Positions 26,321 through 35,783 of a DNA stretch of 64,000 nucleotides are shown one piece after another; position 1 is the stretch's first letter, and each line of letters starts with the position of its first letter. The position numbers were made by a program, and so were the translations under genes. Origin of the DNA: Coralliovum pocilloporae (lineage in GTDB: Bacteria; Pseudomonadota; Alphaproteobacteria; Rhizobiales; Cohaesibacteraceae); contig NZ_CP132542.1 of assembly GCF_030845175.1 (NCBI RefSeq), forward strand, positions 1,895,501-1,959,500, in the 5' to 3' direction. The notes under the pieces are model-generated. The model saw only the letters and a program-made list of their open reading frames with translations. It was not told where the DNA came from and did not search any database.

Positions 26321-27541
26321 ATGAGTGCTGTCTGGGGAACGTTCTGGTCTGCCTTCTTCATGCAGGCCGGATACAACACCGTTCTGGTCTCTGTCGGGGC
26401 GGCACTGCTGGGAGCTGGTGCCGGGGCTATCGGGGTTTTTGTCCTGTTGCGCAAGCGGGCGCTTGTTTCTGACGCGATCAGTCATGCAACATTGCCCGGC
26501 GTGGCAATTGCTTTCCTCATCGGTACAGCCTTGTTTGGTGACGGACGCAGTCTGCCGCTGCTTCTGGCCGGTGCAGCCGCATCCGCTGCCATCGGGGTTT
26601 TGAGTGTTGAGTGGATCAAGAACAACACGCGGCTGACCGAAGACGCTTCCATTGGCACAGTGCTGTCGACCTTTTTCGCTCTTGGCATTGTGCTGCTGAC
26701 CATTATCCAGGCCATGCCAACCGGAGGGCAGGCCGGCATGGAAGGGTTTCTTCTTGGTGCAACAGCAGGTCTGCTGAAGAGTGAGGCCGTTCTGATTGCC
26801 GTGGCTTCCTTTGTGGTCTTCTTGATCATCCTTGCCTCTATGAAGGAATTCGGCCTGGTCTGTTTTGACCCCGACTATGCAACAGCGCGAGGCTGGTCAT
26901 CCCGTCGCATTGATCTTGCCATGCTGGGCCTGCTTCTGGCTGTCGTGGTGATCGGGCTGAAAACTGTTGGGCTGATCCTGATCATTGCCCTGGCCATTAT
27001 TCCACCGGTGGCGGCGCGCTTCTGGACAGACCGCTTACCGCCCATGGTGGCGATTTCATCCGGTCTGGGGGCTGTGGGCTCTTATACAGGAGCCGTCATC
27101 TCCTCAACAGCACCGGACCTGCCGACCGGAGGCGTGATTGTGCTGGTGCTGTTCGCACTGTTCGTTCTGTCGCTGCTGTTCGCACCGCACCGGGGTGTTC
27201 TTGCGGCCTTGATCCGGCACCGTCGGTTCCAGCGTGTGGTGCATGAACGTCAGGGGCTTCTGGCACTGGCACGCGGAGAACCGATCTTCGATACCATGAC
27301 ACGCTGGGTCCTGCGCCGGTCCCGCTATATCCGCCGGGATGGAACACCAACCCTGGAGGGTCGTGGTGCGGCGGCGCGGATGGTTCGCGATCAGGCTCTG
27401 TGGAACAGGTACCGTGAGGATTACCCGGAAGAGGCGCTTGTGATGGATGACTGGTCGCTCCGCCCGATAGAGGAAGTGCTGCCGCGCGATCTGATCTCAG
27501 AGCTGGAAGCCCGGCTGACCGTGCAGGAGCTGCCCGCATGA
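26321..27541 (+). CDS. Mn/Zn-type ABC permease with C-terminal extension
   Basis: 406-residue ABC-3 family permease. About eight membrane helices occupy residues 15-285. A soluble tail of about 115 residues follows (VVHERQGLLALARGEPIF onward), reminiscent of the winged-helix-like tails on TroC/MntC-type permeases. The end overlaps the next gene by 4 bp (ATGA). Family permeases without the tail are about 290 residues. The tail might sense metal or interact with the ATPase; that is inference. Confidence 0.9.
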   Translation: MSAVWGTFWSAFFMQAGYNTVLVSVGAALLGAGAGAIGVFVLLRKRALVSDAISHATLPGVAIAFLIGTALFGDGRSLPLLLAGAAASAAIGVLSVEWIKNNTRLTEDASIGTVLSTFFALGIVLLTIIQAMPTGGQAGMEGFLLGATAGLLKSEAVLIAVASFVVFLIILASMKEFGLVCFDPDYATARGWSSRRIDLAMLGLLLAVVVIGLKTVGLILIIALAIIPPVAARFWTDRLPPMVAISSGLGAVGSYTGAVISSTAPDLPTGGVIVLVLFALFVLSLLFAPHRGVLAALIRHRRFQRVVHERQGLLALARGEPIFDTMTRWVLRRSRYIRRDGTPTLEGRGAAARMVRDQALWNRYREDYPEEALVMDDWSLRPIEEVLPRDLISELEARLTVQELPA

Positions 27542-28494
27542 GCCTTGAGATTTTCCTGCAGTTCGACCTTCCCTCCATTCTGCTCGGTGTCCTGGCAGCA
27601 CTGTCCTGTGGTCTGCTTGGCAATTATCTGGTGCTGAGACGACAGAGCCTGATGGGCGATACGATAAGCCACGTGGTTTTGCCCGGTATCGTTGTCGGTT
27701 TTCTCGTGACCGGCACAACAGGCACCTGGCCGATGATGCTGGGTGCGGCGCTGGCGGCTCTGGTCTCAGTGGGCCTGATTGAAGTTATCCGGCGTGTGGG
27801 CAATGTGGAGCCAGGAGCGGCCATGGGGGTGGTGTTTACCACCATGTTTGCAGCGGGCGTGGTTCTGCTGGAGCAAAGCGACACATCCGCGGTGCATCTG
27901 GATGTGGAACATGCCCTCTATGGCAATCTGGAAAGCGCCGTATGGCTGTCTGCATCCAGCTGGTCGGACCTGCTAAACCCGGAAGTGCTCAAGGATCTGC
28001 CTGATGCTGTGCATCGTCTGGCTCTGGTGACAGCCTGTGTGCTCATCTTCATCCTGGCTTTTTTTAAGGAACTGAAGCTGACGAGTTTTGATCCGGGACT
28101 GGCGGACAGCCTGGGCATCTCATCCCGGAAGCTCGGTTTTGCCCTCACATTCATGACGGCTGTTGCAGCCGTCGCCGCCTTTGATGCTGTGGGCTCCATT
28201 CTGGTCATTGCCATGTTTATCTGCCCGGCCGCGACCGCACGAATGCTGACGGATCGCCTGTCGCGACAATTGGTGATCAGCGGTGTGGTCTCGGTGTTCA
28301 GCGGAATAAGCGGTTATGGGCTGGCAGCGTTCGGTCCCCTGTTGCTGGGGTTCGATCATTCGGTGTCTGCCGCAGGTATGATCGCTCTGGTGGCCGGGCT
28401 TTGTCAGGTGCTGGCCATGGTGTTTGCCCCCCGTTACGGGGTTGTGCCGCGTCGCCGGGCCCAGCGTCGTCATACCAGTTTGATGACTGACTGA
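27538..28494 (+). CDS. Mn/Zn-type ABC permease (second)
   Basis: 318-residue ABC-3 permease with about eight helices and a short basic tail (RYGVVPRRRAQRRH). Family motifs include GDTISHVVLPGIVVGF near the N-terminus and SFDPGLADSLGIS before the coupling region. It pairs with the preceding longer permease, giving the A-B-C-D order of TroABCD/SitABCD-type systems. No terminator is visible; the next gene starts 91 bp further on behind its own possible operator. Confidence 0.92.
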   Translation: MSLEIFLQFDLPSILLGVLAALSCGLLGNYLVLRRQSLMGDTISHVVLPGIVVGFLVTGTTGTWPMMLGAALAALVSVGLIEVIRRVGNVEPGAAMGVVFTTMFAAGVVLLEQSDTSAVHLDVEHALYGNLESAVWLSASSWSDLLNPEVLKDLPDAVHRLALVTACVLIFILAFFKELKLTSFDPGLADSLGISSRKLGFALTFMTAVAAVAAFDAVGSILVIAMFICPAATARMLTDRLSRQLVISGVVSVFSGISGYGLAAFGPLLLGFDHSVSAAGMIALVAGLCQVLAMVFAPRYGVVPRRRAQRRHTSLMTD

Positions 28495-28526
28495 TATCCT
28501 GACAGCTGATGACAGAGAGGCTTTGA

Positions 28527-28542
28527 CTGACCGACCGGTCAG
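28527..28542. promoter_or_regulatory. candidate TetR-family operator upstream of the beta-oxidation gene
   Basis: CTGACCGACCGGTCAG with outer arms CTGACC/GGTCAG, a TGACCGACCGGTCA-type palindrome of the sort bound by TetR-family fatty-acid regulators. It is 43 bp upstream of the start codon. No TetR gene lies in the window. Confidence 0.45.
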
Positions 28543-28585
28543 CCTTAACCTGTTCCTGTAATGCCGAAGGAACTCAGGAGATGTC

Positions 28586-30679
28586 ATGGCAGAGCACAGC
28601 CCGGTTTCCATTCTGGTTGATGGCCCTCTGGCGATTATTCGTGTTGATAATCCGCCGGTCAACGCGCTCTCCCAGACTGTTCGCCAGGGACTGCAGGATG
28701 CTGTTCATCAGGTGGAGCAGGATGCGACCGTCAAGGGTTGCGTTCTCATCTGTGCGGGACGAACGTTTATCGCAGGGGCTGATATCCGGGAATTTGGCAA
28801 AGGGCCTCTAGAGCCGCCCTTGCCTGATGTGATCAATGCTATTGAACAAAGCAACAAGCCGTGGCTGGCTGCAATCCACGGGACAGCGTTGGGAGGTGGC
28901 TTTGAGCTGGCGCTCGGCTGTCACTACCGGGTCATGTCAGCAGATGCCGAGATCGGTCTGCCGGAAGTTGCTCTTGGAATCATTCCCGGCGCTGGCGGCA
29001 CCCAGCGCCTGCCTCGGCTGACTGGTGTGGCCAAGGCGGTTGAGCTGGTAACCTCGGGGCGGAGGATTACGGCATCAGAAGCCGAAAATCTGGGTATCTG
29101 CGATCTGGTCGCGGTGGACGGGCTTGAAGAAGCCGCGAAGGCTTTTCTGACTGAGCGCCTGAAAGGTGACCGGGCTCATGCGAAAACCTCGGAACGACCG
29201 GTTGAAGGCCTATCGGATGAGGATGCCGCGACCGCTCTTGCAGCTATCGGGAAGAAAGCCCGAGGGCAGGTCTCTCCGGTGAAAGCGGCCGAATCCGTCC
29301 TGAACAGCCAGGCGATGACGTTCCCGGACGGACTGTCTGCAGAGCGGGCGATCTTCATGGAGCTTGTTCAAAGTGATCAGGCGAAAGCGCTTCGGCATGC
29401 GTTCTTTGGTCAAAGGGCCGCTGGTAAGGTCAGCGAGATAGAAGGAATCAGCCCCAGGCCTGTCAGTTCTGTGGCCGTGATTGGTGCTGGCACGATGGGA
29501 GCGGGGATTACCGTTGCGTTTGAACGGGCGGGATTTGCCGTAACCTTGATTGAGCAGACAGCAGAAGCCCTGTCGGCGGGTGTCGAGAGGGTCAGCGGGC
29601 TGTATCGCGCTTTGATCGTAAGGGGAAAAATAACGGAAGAGGACGCGGGCGATGCACTTGCTTCCATTCTCCGCTCGACCAGCCTTGATGCTGCATCAGA
29701 GGCTGACCTGATTGTCGAGGCCGTGTTTGAAGATATGGCCGTGAAGTCAGACCTGTTCCGCAGACTGGACGGTGTGGCAAAGCCCGGTGCCATTCTCGCC
29801 ACCAATACGTCTTATCTGGACCTGAATGCGCTTTCAGCAGAGACAGCACGTCCTCAGGATTGTCTGGGCCTGCATTTTTTCTCCCCCGCCCATGTGATGA
29901 AGCTTCTGGAGGTTATTCGCGGTGCTGAAACGGCACCTGATGTTCTTGCGGCCGGGCTTGGAATTGCGAAACGTCTCGGCAAGACCGGTGTCGTGGCCGG
30001 GGTCTGTGATGGGTTTATCGGCAACCGGATCTGGTCAACCTGTCGCAAGCAGCTTGAATGTCTTCTCGAAGATCATGTGATGCCCGAAGACGTGGATGCC
30101 GCAATGACCCGCTTCGGTTTTCCCATGGGGCCTTTTGCGGTCTACGATCTGTCGGGGCTGGATATCGCCTGGGCTCAGCGCAAACGTCTTGCGGCCAGTC
30201 GGAACCCGCAGGAGCGCTATGTCTCCATTCCGGACAGGCTGTGTGAAGCGGGTCGTCTGGGGCAAAAGGCGGGGCGCGGATATTATCGCTATGAAGCGGG
30301 AGACAGGCGGCCTCAAACGGATCCTGACGTTCTGGCAATCATCGTGGAAGAAAGGGAAGCGCAGGGCATCTCGCCTGAGCCACTGGAAGCCGGAGAGATT
30401 CAGCAACGGGTGCGTGCCGTCATGGTCAATGAAGGGGCACGTATCCTGGAAGAGGGTATTGCCACGCGCCCTGTTGAAATCGACATGGTGATGATCCACG
30501 GCTATGGCTATCCAGCCTGGCGCGGCGGGCCTATGCACGAGGCGGATCAGATCGGTCTCGACAGAATTCTCGAGGATGTAAAGGCGGTCTGCCGGACAGG
30601 AGGGTTCGGCTGGCAACCTTCGGAACTGCTTGTGGAACTGGTTCGGTCCGGTCGTTCCTTTGAGAACCTGAACAGTTGA
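28586..30679 (+). CDS. bifunctional enoyl-CoA hydratase / 3-hydroxyacyl-CoA dehydrogenase
   Basis: 697-residue beta-oxidation enzyme of the FadJ/FadB-like alpha-subunit group. Residues about 10-190 are a crotonase fold (IAGADIREFG, GTALGGGFELALGCHYR, GLPEVALGIIPGAGGTQRLPR, including the two catalytic-type Glu). Residues about 290-470 form the NAD-binding dehydrogenase (VIGAGTMGAGI) and about 470-690 the C-terminal halves with GLHFFSPAHVMKLLEV. The length matches single-chain bifunctional enzymes of alphaproteobacteria. A good GGAG precedes the ATG. No thiolase partner is adjacent. Confidence 0.94.
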   Translation: MAEHSPVSILVDGPLAIIRVDNPPVNALSQTVRQGLQDAVHQVEQDATVKGCVLICAGRTFIAGADIREFGKGPLEPPLPDVINAIEQSNKPWLAAIHGTALGGGFELALGCHYRVMSADAEIGLPEVALGIIPGAGGTQRLPRLTGVAKAVELVTSGRRITASEAENLGICDLVAVDGLEEAAKAFLTERLKGDRAHAKTSERPVEGLSDEDAATALAAIGKKARGQVSPVKAAESVLNSQAMTFPDGLSAERAIFMELVQSDQAKALRHAFFGQRAAGKVSEIEGISPRPVSSVAVIGAGTMGAGITVAFERAGFAVTLIEQTAEALSAGVERVSGLYRALIVRGKITEEDAGDALASILRSTSLDAASEADLIVEAVFEDMAVKSDLFRRLDGVAKPGAILATNTSYLDLNALSAETARPQDCLGLHFFSPAHVMKLLEVIRGAETAPDVLAAGLGIAKRLGKTGVVAGVCDGFIGNRIWSTCRKQLECLLEDHVMPEDVDAAMTRFGFPMGPFAVYDLSGLDIAWAQRKRLAASRNPQERYVSIPDRLCEAGRLGQKAGRGYYRYEAGDRRPQTDPDVLAIIVEEREAQGISPEPLEAGEIQQRVRAVMVNEGARILEEGIATRPVEIDMVMIHGYGYPAWRGGPMHEADQIGLDRILEDVKAVCRTGGFGWQPSELLVELVRSGRSFENLNS

Positions 30680-30772
30680 ATGGTGTACAGGTCGCCGGTG
30701 TTGGTGTTGGACTTCCACCCGTGACATGATAAGGACAGGCTGACAGTCACAACATGGTCTCGTGAGAACTCG

Positions 30773-31780
30773 ATGACAGAAGCCAAGTCGTCGGCACCCG
30801 TTGCCGACCAGACGCAAATGACACCCATTGCGTCAGCCGATCGTACCCTGCAGTTGGAAATCAATGGCCTTCTGGCTGTGAAAGAGAGCCTGAACAACGG
30901 TCTTCAGGATCAGTTCAAGGCAGCCGTCGAGACCATTCTGAAGGCCAGCGGGCGTGTCATCGTATCCGGCATGGGCAAAAGCGGTCATGTGGGCAACAAG
31001 CTGGCCGCGACCCTGGCATCAACGGGAACTCCGTCCTTTTTCGTGCATCCTGCAGAAGCCTCTCATGGCGACCTTGGCATGATTACCAAGGATGATGTGG
31101 TGATCGCCTTGTCATGGTCCGGCGACACGGCGGAGCTGAGCAGCCTTCTGGCCTATACCCGCCGGTTTGGTGTGAGCATGATTGCGATCACCTCAAAGAA
31201 TAACAGCGCGCTTGGTCGCAATGCCGATATTGTCCTGGCCCTGCCGCGTGAAGAAGAAGCCTGCCCGCATGGACTGGCACCGACCACCTCCACCACCATG
31301 CAGCTTGCCCTGAGTGACGCGCTGGCCATTGCGCTTCTTGAGGCCCGTGGGTTCACGGCGGAACATTTTGGCGTCTATCATCCGGGTGGCAGCCTTGGGG
31401 CCAACCTCAAATACGTGCGTGATCTGATGCGCAAGGGCAATGCCATGCCGTTGGTCGAATCGGGCATCAACATGACAGACGGCCTTATTCTGATGACTGA
31501 AAAAGGTGTCGGCTGTCTCGGGATTGTCGGCCAGGACGGTGAGCTGGTCGGCATGGTTACCGATGGCGACTTGCGGCGTCATGCCCAGGATAACCTGCTT
31601 GAGCTGACGGTTGATCAGGTCATGACCGCCGGCCCAACGGTGGTGTCGCCTGACATTCTCGTCAGCAAGGCCATGGAGATCCTGTCACAGGGCAAAATCA
31701 ATGTGATCTTTGCCGTTGAGGAAGGACGTCCTGTCGGTGTTCTCCACGTTCAAGACCTGATCCAGCAGGGTGTTGTCTGA
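30773..31780 (+). CDS. kdsD: D-arabinose 5-phosphate isomerase (KdsD/KpsF family)
   Basis: Interconverts ribulose-5-phosphate and arabinose-5-phosphate for KDO synthesis, hence for the lipopolysaccharide core. 335 residues: an SIS domain (about 45-190, with GMGKSGHVGNKLAATLASTG and HPAEASHGDLGM) and two CBS domains (about 215-330). The sequence SWSGDTAELSSLLAY is the SIS phosphosugar site. It ends 3 bp before the convergent ppk2 stop. Its substrate, ribulose-5-phosphate, is also that of the PRK upstream, though the genes are far apart. Confidence 0.94.
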   Translation: MTEAKSSAPVADQTQMTPIASADRTLQLEINGLLAVKESLNNGLQDQFKAAVETILKASGRVIVSGMGKSGHVGNKLAATLASTGTPSFFVHPAEASHGDLGMITKDDVVIALSWSGDTAELSSLLAYTRRFGVSMIAITSKNNSALGRNADIVLALPREEEACPHGLAPTTSTTMQLALSDALAIALLEARGFTAEHFGVYHPGGSLGANLKYVRDLMRKGNAMPLVESGINMTDGLILMTEKGVGCLGIVGQDGELVGMVTDGDLRRHAQDNLLELTVDQVMTAGPTVVSPDILVSKAMEILSQGKINVIFAVEEGRPVGVLHVQDLIQQGVV

Positions 31781-31783
31781 ACC

Positions 31784-32632
31784 CTATTCCGACCCGATCA
31801 GAAATCCGGGGCCGTTGCCGAGAACAAGTGGATCGGTCGCCCCGATAGTATCCTGATCCCTGCCCGGATAGTCGATTGAGGTGAGGACATGCTGAATAGC
31901 ATTCAGCCGCGCCCGCCGCTTGTCGTTTGAACGCACAATTGTCCATGGGGCAATATCTGTATGGGTCCGGTCAAGCATCTGGTCGCGGGCGGACGTATAG
32001 GCGTCCCATTTGCCCAGTGCCGAGACGTCAATGGGAGACAGTTTCCAGACCTTCAACGGACTGTGACGCCTGTCGTGGAATCTTTTCCATTGCATTTCCC
32101 GTCCGATATTGAGCCAGATCTTGAACAGATGGATGCCTTCATCCACCAGCATGCTTTCAAAGCGGGGGACATCTGTCAGGAATTTCTCGGTTTCGCTGTC
32201 CGAGCAGAAGCCCATGACCGGCTCCACCCCGGCGCGATTGTACCATGACCGGTCAAACAGGACGATCTCGCCCTGGGTCGGCAGGTGATCCACATAACGC
32301 TGGAAATACCACTGGCCGCGCTCGCGCTCGGTCGGTTTTGAAAGGGCCACAGTGCGCACCCAGCGCGGGTTGAGATATTGCCGGAAAGCCCCGATTGTGC
32401 CGCCTTTCCCCGCAGAGTCCCGACCTTCAAAAACAATAACGACCCGTTCGCCCTTGTGTTGGACCCACTGTTGGAACTTGACCAGCTCAATCTGCAGATC
32501 TGTCAGGTGTTTCTCATATCTGGAGCGCTTCAGTTTGCGGTCATAAGGGTAGCCACCGCTGGTCAGGGCTGCATCCTTCAGTGCTTTGGGGAACTCGGCA
32601 TCCTCAAGATCAAATGGCAGAGCATTACTCAT
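31784..32632 (-). CDS. ppk2: polyphosphate kinase 2 (PPK2)
   Basis: 282-residue PPK2-family enzyme that phosphorylates nucleoside di- or monophosphates with polyphosphate. Walker A is GRDSAGKGG, followed by the lid region [15 protein letters not shown] and Walker B-type [13 protein letters not shown]. Class assignment (I versus II/III) cannot be settled by eye, but the length and [18 protein letters not shown] fit class I. It is convergent with kdsD and divergent from the phosphate regulon, which suits a polyphosphate role. Confidence 0.94.
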   Translation of the reverse strand: MSNALPFDLEDAEFPKALKDAALTSGGYPYDRKLKRSRYEKHLTDLQIELVKFQQWVQHKGERVVIVFEGRDSAGKGGTIGAFRQYLNPRWVRTVALSKPTERERGQWYFQRYVDHLPTQGEIVLFDRSWYNRAGVEPVMGFCSDSETEKFLTDVPRFESMLVDEGIHLFKIWLNIGREMQWKRFHDRRHSPLKVWKLSPIDVSALGKWDAYTSARDQMLDRTHTDIAPWTIVRSNDKRRARLNAIQHVLTSIDYPGRDQDTIGATDPLVLGNGPGFLIGSE

Positions 32633-32665
32633 AAATTGGCCCTTTTTGAAAACTCGGCGAAGGTC

Positions 32666-32928
32666 ATACCAAAGGAATTTAATATTGACCCTGGTGACCG
32701 AGATTTATCCGTTTTCTGACAAGGAGCAGTTGGCGAGGTGGTATGGATACCATAAGCCAGCTGCAACGCTGCTCAGAATGCGGATAAATCCAGCCTTCGG
32801 CGCCTTGCAATCGCCCACTGGACTTCGTTGCTTTCCTCGACCGATGCGCCGCATCGCCCTTCGAAAAGCGCCTTGCCAGTAAACGATTGTAAGGCATCAC
32901 ATGGGTCAATATTAAACTCCTTTGGTAT
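32666..32928. mobile_element. 263-bp MITE-like element with 26-bp terminal inverted repeats
   Basis: Left end 32666-32691 starts ATACCAAAGGAATTTAATAT; right end 32903-32928 is its complement with one mismatch (GGGTCAATATTAAACTCC then TTTGGTAT). Inside, GATTTATCCG (about 32702) and CGGATAAATC (about 32780) and a GAGCAG/CTGCTC pair can form a long hairpin. No transposase or open frame of note. It fills most of the 451-bp gap between ppk2 and phoR. Confidence 0.87.
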
Positions 32929-33083
32929 CAGTTCCGGCAAGTATACAAGGTCGGGTCACCGGGAGTCGATCCTGTGTCAGAATACTGTCGCCGAATACGT
33001 CTATACTCATGATTCGTTTTTCTGTGCACAGATGGGCTGCAGGCCCTATCTTTGCAGCACGAAGCCTGATTGGTGAAAAGAGT

Positions 33084-34403
33084 ATGGTGGAACACAGTCT
33101 GGATGAAAACAGGTTGCCGACCCTGTCCCGATCCCGCGAATTGCGGGAGCGGTTGCTGAATGGCAAATGGGTTATTGGCGCGTCTGTACTGGTCCTGTCC
33201 CTGCTTGGCTATTTTGAAGATGTGGCATGGCCGCTTCTTGCAGCCTCGTTCCTGGTTCTGGCTTTCGCCGTTGTCCTGACCCCGCGCAAGCCGCGTCTGG
33301 CCAAGATCAGGGCAGGGCTGGCCCAGCGTAACGTCTGGCCCGATACGCGGATCAAGGCTGCAGTGGAAGCGCTGCCGGAGCCTTCGTTTCTGATCGGGCC
33401 AAAGGGTATCGTCCGTTTCGGCAATATGGCAGGGCATCAGATGTTTCCGTCTGTCGAGGTTGGCGAGCCTCTTTCATTCAAACTCCGGGTTCCGGAATTC
33501 CTCGACGCGCTGGCCAGAGTGACGCAAGGGGGAGACGCTGAATCCGTTGATTATGCGGAGCGCCTCCCCACAGCCCGGTATTTCCGAGCCACATTCACAG
33601 GAATCCGTCTTGGCCCGGGCAACAGGCGCTCCGGCAAGCTGCCGCCGGACTTTGTCTTGCTGGTCTTCCGGGATCAGACGGAACAGCGACGTGTTGAGCA
33701 GATGCGTGGGGACTTCATTGCCAATGCCAGTCATGAGCTGCGAACGCCCCTTGCCTCTCTTTCAGGGTTTATCGAGACCCTGAAAGGACCGGCCAGGGAT
33801 GATGCAGAAGCGCGCGATCGATTCCTCGATATCATGTCCAGTCAGGCCCAGAGGATGTCCCGTCTGATTGATGATCTTCTGTCTCTCAGCCGGATCGAAA
33901 TGAAACCGGCCATGAGTGATGCGGAAGAGATTGATCTGAACAACCTCGTTCATCAGATCGGAGATACCCTGGCTCCGCTCCTGGAAGAGCTGAATGTCAG
34001 CCTTGAGATGGATCTGCCGGAGACGCCTCTTCACGTCCACGGCGTGCGGGACGAGATGACCCAGGTGTTCAGCAATCTTATTGAAAACGCGATCAAATAC
34101 GGCCAGAGCGGTGGTCGTGTTCGTGTGTCAGGTCGCCTCGAGACGCGGGTACCTGACGGGCGGATAAATGCAGTTCTTTCGGTGCGGGACTGGGGTCCGG
34201 GAATTGATGCCGAACATCTGCCCCGGCTGACGGAGCGATTCTATCGTGTGGATGTTCAGACCAGCCGTGCCAAGAAGGGTACAGGACTGGGGCTGGCCAT
34301 CGTGAAACACATTATAGGGCGGCATGGTGGGCGGCTGGCAATCCGCAGTGAGCCGGGAAATGGTGCCTGTTTTGATGTCATTCTGGAATCATCAGAATCT
34401 TGA
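33084..34403 (+). CDS. phoR: phosphate regulon sensor kinase
   Basis: 439-residue membrane sensor kinase that phosphorylates PhoB when phosphate is scarce. Two hydrophobic segments lie at about 27-60, a PAS-like region at about 90-180 and HisKA with the H-box FIANASHELRTPLASLSGF, then an N-box (QVFSNLIENAIKYG) and G-boxes (RDWGPGID, GTGLGLAIVKHI). The ATG at 33084 is chosen; the frame extends to a TTG at 32922 inside the MITE. It heads the pho/pst gene cluster, with phoB at the far end. Confidence 0.92.
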   Translation: MVEHSLDENRLPTLSRSRELRERLLNGKWVIGASVLVLSLLGYFEDVAWPLLAASFLVLAFAVVLTPRKPRLAKIRAGLAQRNVWPDTRIKAAVEALPEPSFLIGPKGIVRFGNMAGHQMFPSVEVGEPLSFKLRVPEFLDALARVTQGGDAESVDYAERLPTARYFRATFTGIRLGPGNRRSGKLPPDFVLLVFRDQTEQRRVEQMRGDFIANASHELRTPLASLSGFIETLKGPARDDAEARDRFLDIMSSQAQRMSRLIDDLLSLSRIEMKPAMSDAEEIDLNNLVHQIGDTLAPLLEELNVSLEMDLPETPLHVHGVRDEMTQVFSNLIENAIKYGQSGGRVRVSGRLETRVPDGRINAVLSVRDWGPGIDAEHLPRLTERFYRVDVQTSRAKKGTGLGLAIVKHIIGRHGGRLAIRSEPGNGACFDVILESSES

Positions 34404-34449
34404 AGAGAATAAATTAGTAATGATATCAATAGTTTAAAATGTCGCAAAA

Positions 34450-34467
34450 CTGTCATGAAGACGTCAT
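34450..34467 (+). promoter_or_regulatory. Pho box upstream of pstS
   Basis: Two CTGTCAT-type direct repeats, CTGTCAT (34450-34456) and ACGTCAT (34461-34467), 11 bp apart, matching the PhoB box pattern. They lie about 85-100 bp upstream of the pstS start codon. A third, weaker half (CGATGAT) follows. Confidence 0.75.
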
Positions 34468-34551
34468 ATAACGATGATGTCAGGTGCCTATTGTGCGGGC
34501 AGAGCTTGGTCCGGAAGAGATCAGGTTTTAAACCTTTCTAGGAGAGAACTC

Positions 34552-35673
34552 GTGTTGAACAGATTGACAGTAAGCGCTGTTGCTCTTGCCGTGGCTGGCA
34601 CCATGTTTGCCGGTGCTGCAGAAGCACGCGACCGTATTCAGATCGTTGGCTCTTCAACGGTATTCCCGTTCGCAACAGCGGTTGCTGAGCGGTTTGGTCA
34701 GAAAACCGAATTTGACACCCCGGTCGTTGAGTCCACCGGTTCCGGCGGCGGCATGAAGCTGTTCTGTGCAGGTGTTGGTGAAAACACCCCGGATGTGACC
34801 AATGCATCCCGTCGCATCAAATCCAGCGAATTCGAAAAATGTGTTGCCAATGGCGTGACCCCGGTTGAGGTCAAAGTCGGCTTCGATGGCATCGTTATCG
34901 GTAATGCAAAAGCAGGTCCGGAGATTGACGTAACCCGTCAGCAGCTGTTCCAGGCTCTGGCTCGTCAGGTTCTCGTTGATGGCAAGCTGGTCGATAACCC
35001 GAACCAGAAGTGGTCTGACATTGACCCATCCCTTCCGGATGTGAAAATTGAAGTCCTCGGCCCGCCACCGACCTCCGGTACCCGTGATGCTTTCGCTGAG
35101 CTTGCTCTCGAAGGTGGTGCCAAGAAATTCCCGATCCTCAAGGAGCTGCGCGGCCTGAAAGCTGGTGACCCGCGGATTGCTGAGATCGCAAAAGAAATCG
35201 GCATTCCGGAAGCTGCTCTCAGCAAAGACGGCAAGGCTCTTAAGGGTAAGAAAATCTTCGGCGCAATCGCTCACGCCGTTCGCGAAGATGGCGCTTACAT
35301 CGAAGCTGGTGAGAACGATAACCTCATCGTTCAGAAGCTGGAAGCCAACCCGAATGCATTCGGCATCTTTGGCTTCTCCTTCCTTGATCAGAATGCTGAC
35401 AAGATCCAGGGTGCTCAGGTTGGCGGTGTTGCTCCGGAATTCGATTCCATTGCAGATGGCGACTATCCGGTTTCCCGCTCCCTGTTCTTCTACGTGAAGA
35501 AAGAGCATGTGGGTGTTATCCCGGGCATCGAGGGTTATGTTGCCGAGTTCACCAAAGAGGGAACCTGGGGTGATGAAGGCTACCTGACCGACAAGGGTCT
35601 GATCCCGCTTCCGGCGGCTGATCGCAAAAAAGGCGCTGAAGAGGCCAATGGCCTGGTTCCGCTGAGCCTTTAA
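34552..35673 (+). CDS. pstS: phosphate ABC transporter binding protein
   Basis: 373-residue periplasmic phosphate-binding protein. Signal peptide about 1-24 (LNRLTVSAVALAVAGTMFAG then AAEA). Binding-loop features are VGSSTVFPF and ESTGSGGGMK near the N-terminus and PPTSGTRDAF around residue 176. The start is a GTG at 34552 with AGGAG 7 bp upstream; the frame is open from 34474, but that part has no signal-peptide logic. A terminator-like hairpin follows (35685-35710), as often seen after pstS. Confidence 0.96.
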   Translation: MLNRLTVSAVALAVAGTMFAGAAEARDRIQIVGSSTVFPFATAVAERFGQKTEFDTPVVESTGSGGGMKLFCAGVGENTPDVTNASRRIKSSEFEKCVANGVTPVEVKVGFDGIVIGNAKAGPEIDVTRQQLFQALARQVLVDGKLVDNPNQKWSDIDPSLPDVKIEVLGPPPTSGTRDAFAELALEGGAKKFPILKELRGLKAGDPRIAEIAKEIGIPEAALSKDGKALKGKKIFGAIAHAVREDGAYIEAGENDNLIVQKLEANPNAFGIFGFSFLDQNADKIQGAQVGGVAPEFDSIADGDYPVSRSLFFYVKKEHVGVIPGIEGYVAEFTKEGTWGDEGYLTDKGLIPLPAADRKKGAEEANGLVPLSL

Positions 35674-35684
35674 GACTTTCTGGA

Positions 35685-35710
35685 CCGGCCCCGCATTCTG
35701 ACGGGGCCGG
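35685..35710 (+). terminator. hairpin between pstS and pstC (probable partial terminator)
   Basis: Arms CCGGCCCCG (35685-35693) and CGGGGCCGG (35702-35710), 8-nt loop, followed by CCTTTCTGATTTT. The weak T run suggests partial read-through, giving more pstS than pstCAB mRNA. Confidence 0.7.
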
Positions 35711-35783
35711 CCTTTCTGATTTTCGGCCGAAAGGTCGACCCGAAGGCCTGCAAAAAAAGGCCGTCTGCTGGGGCAGGGATGTC

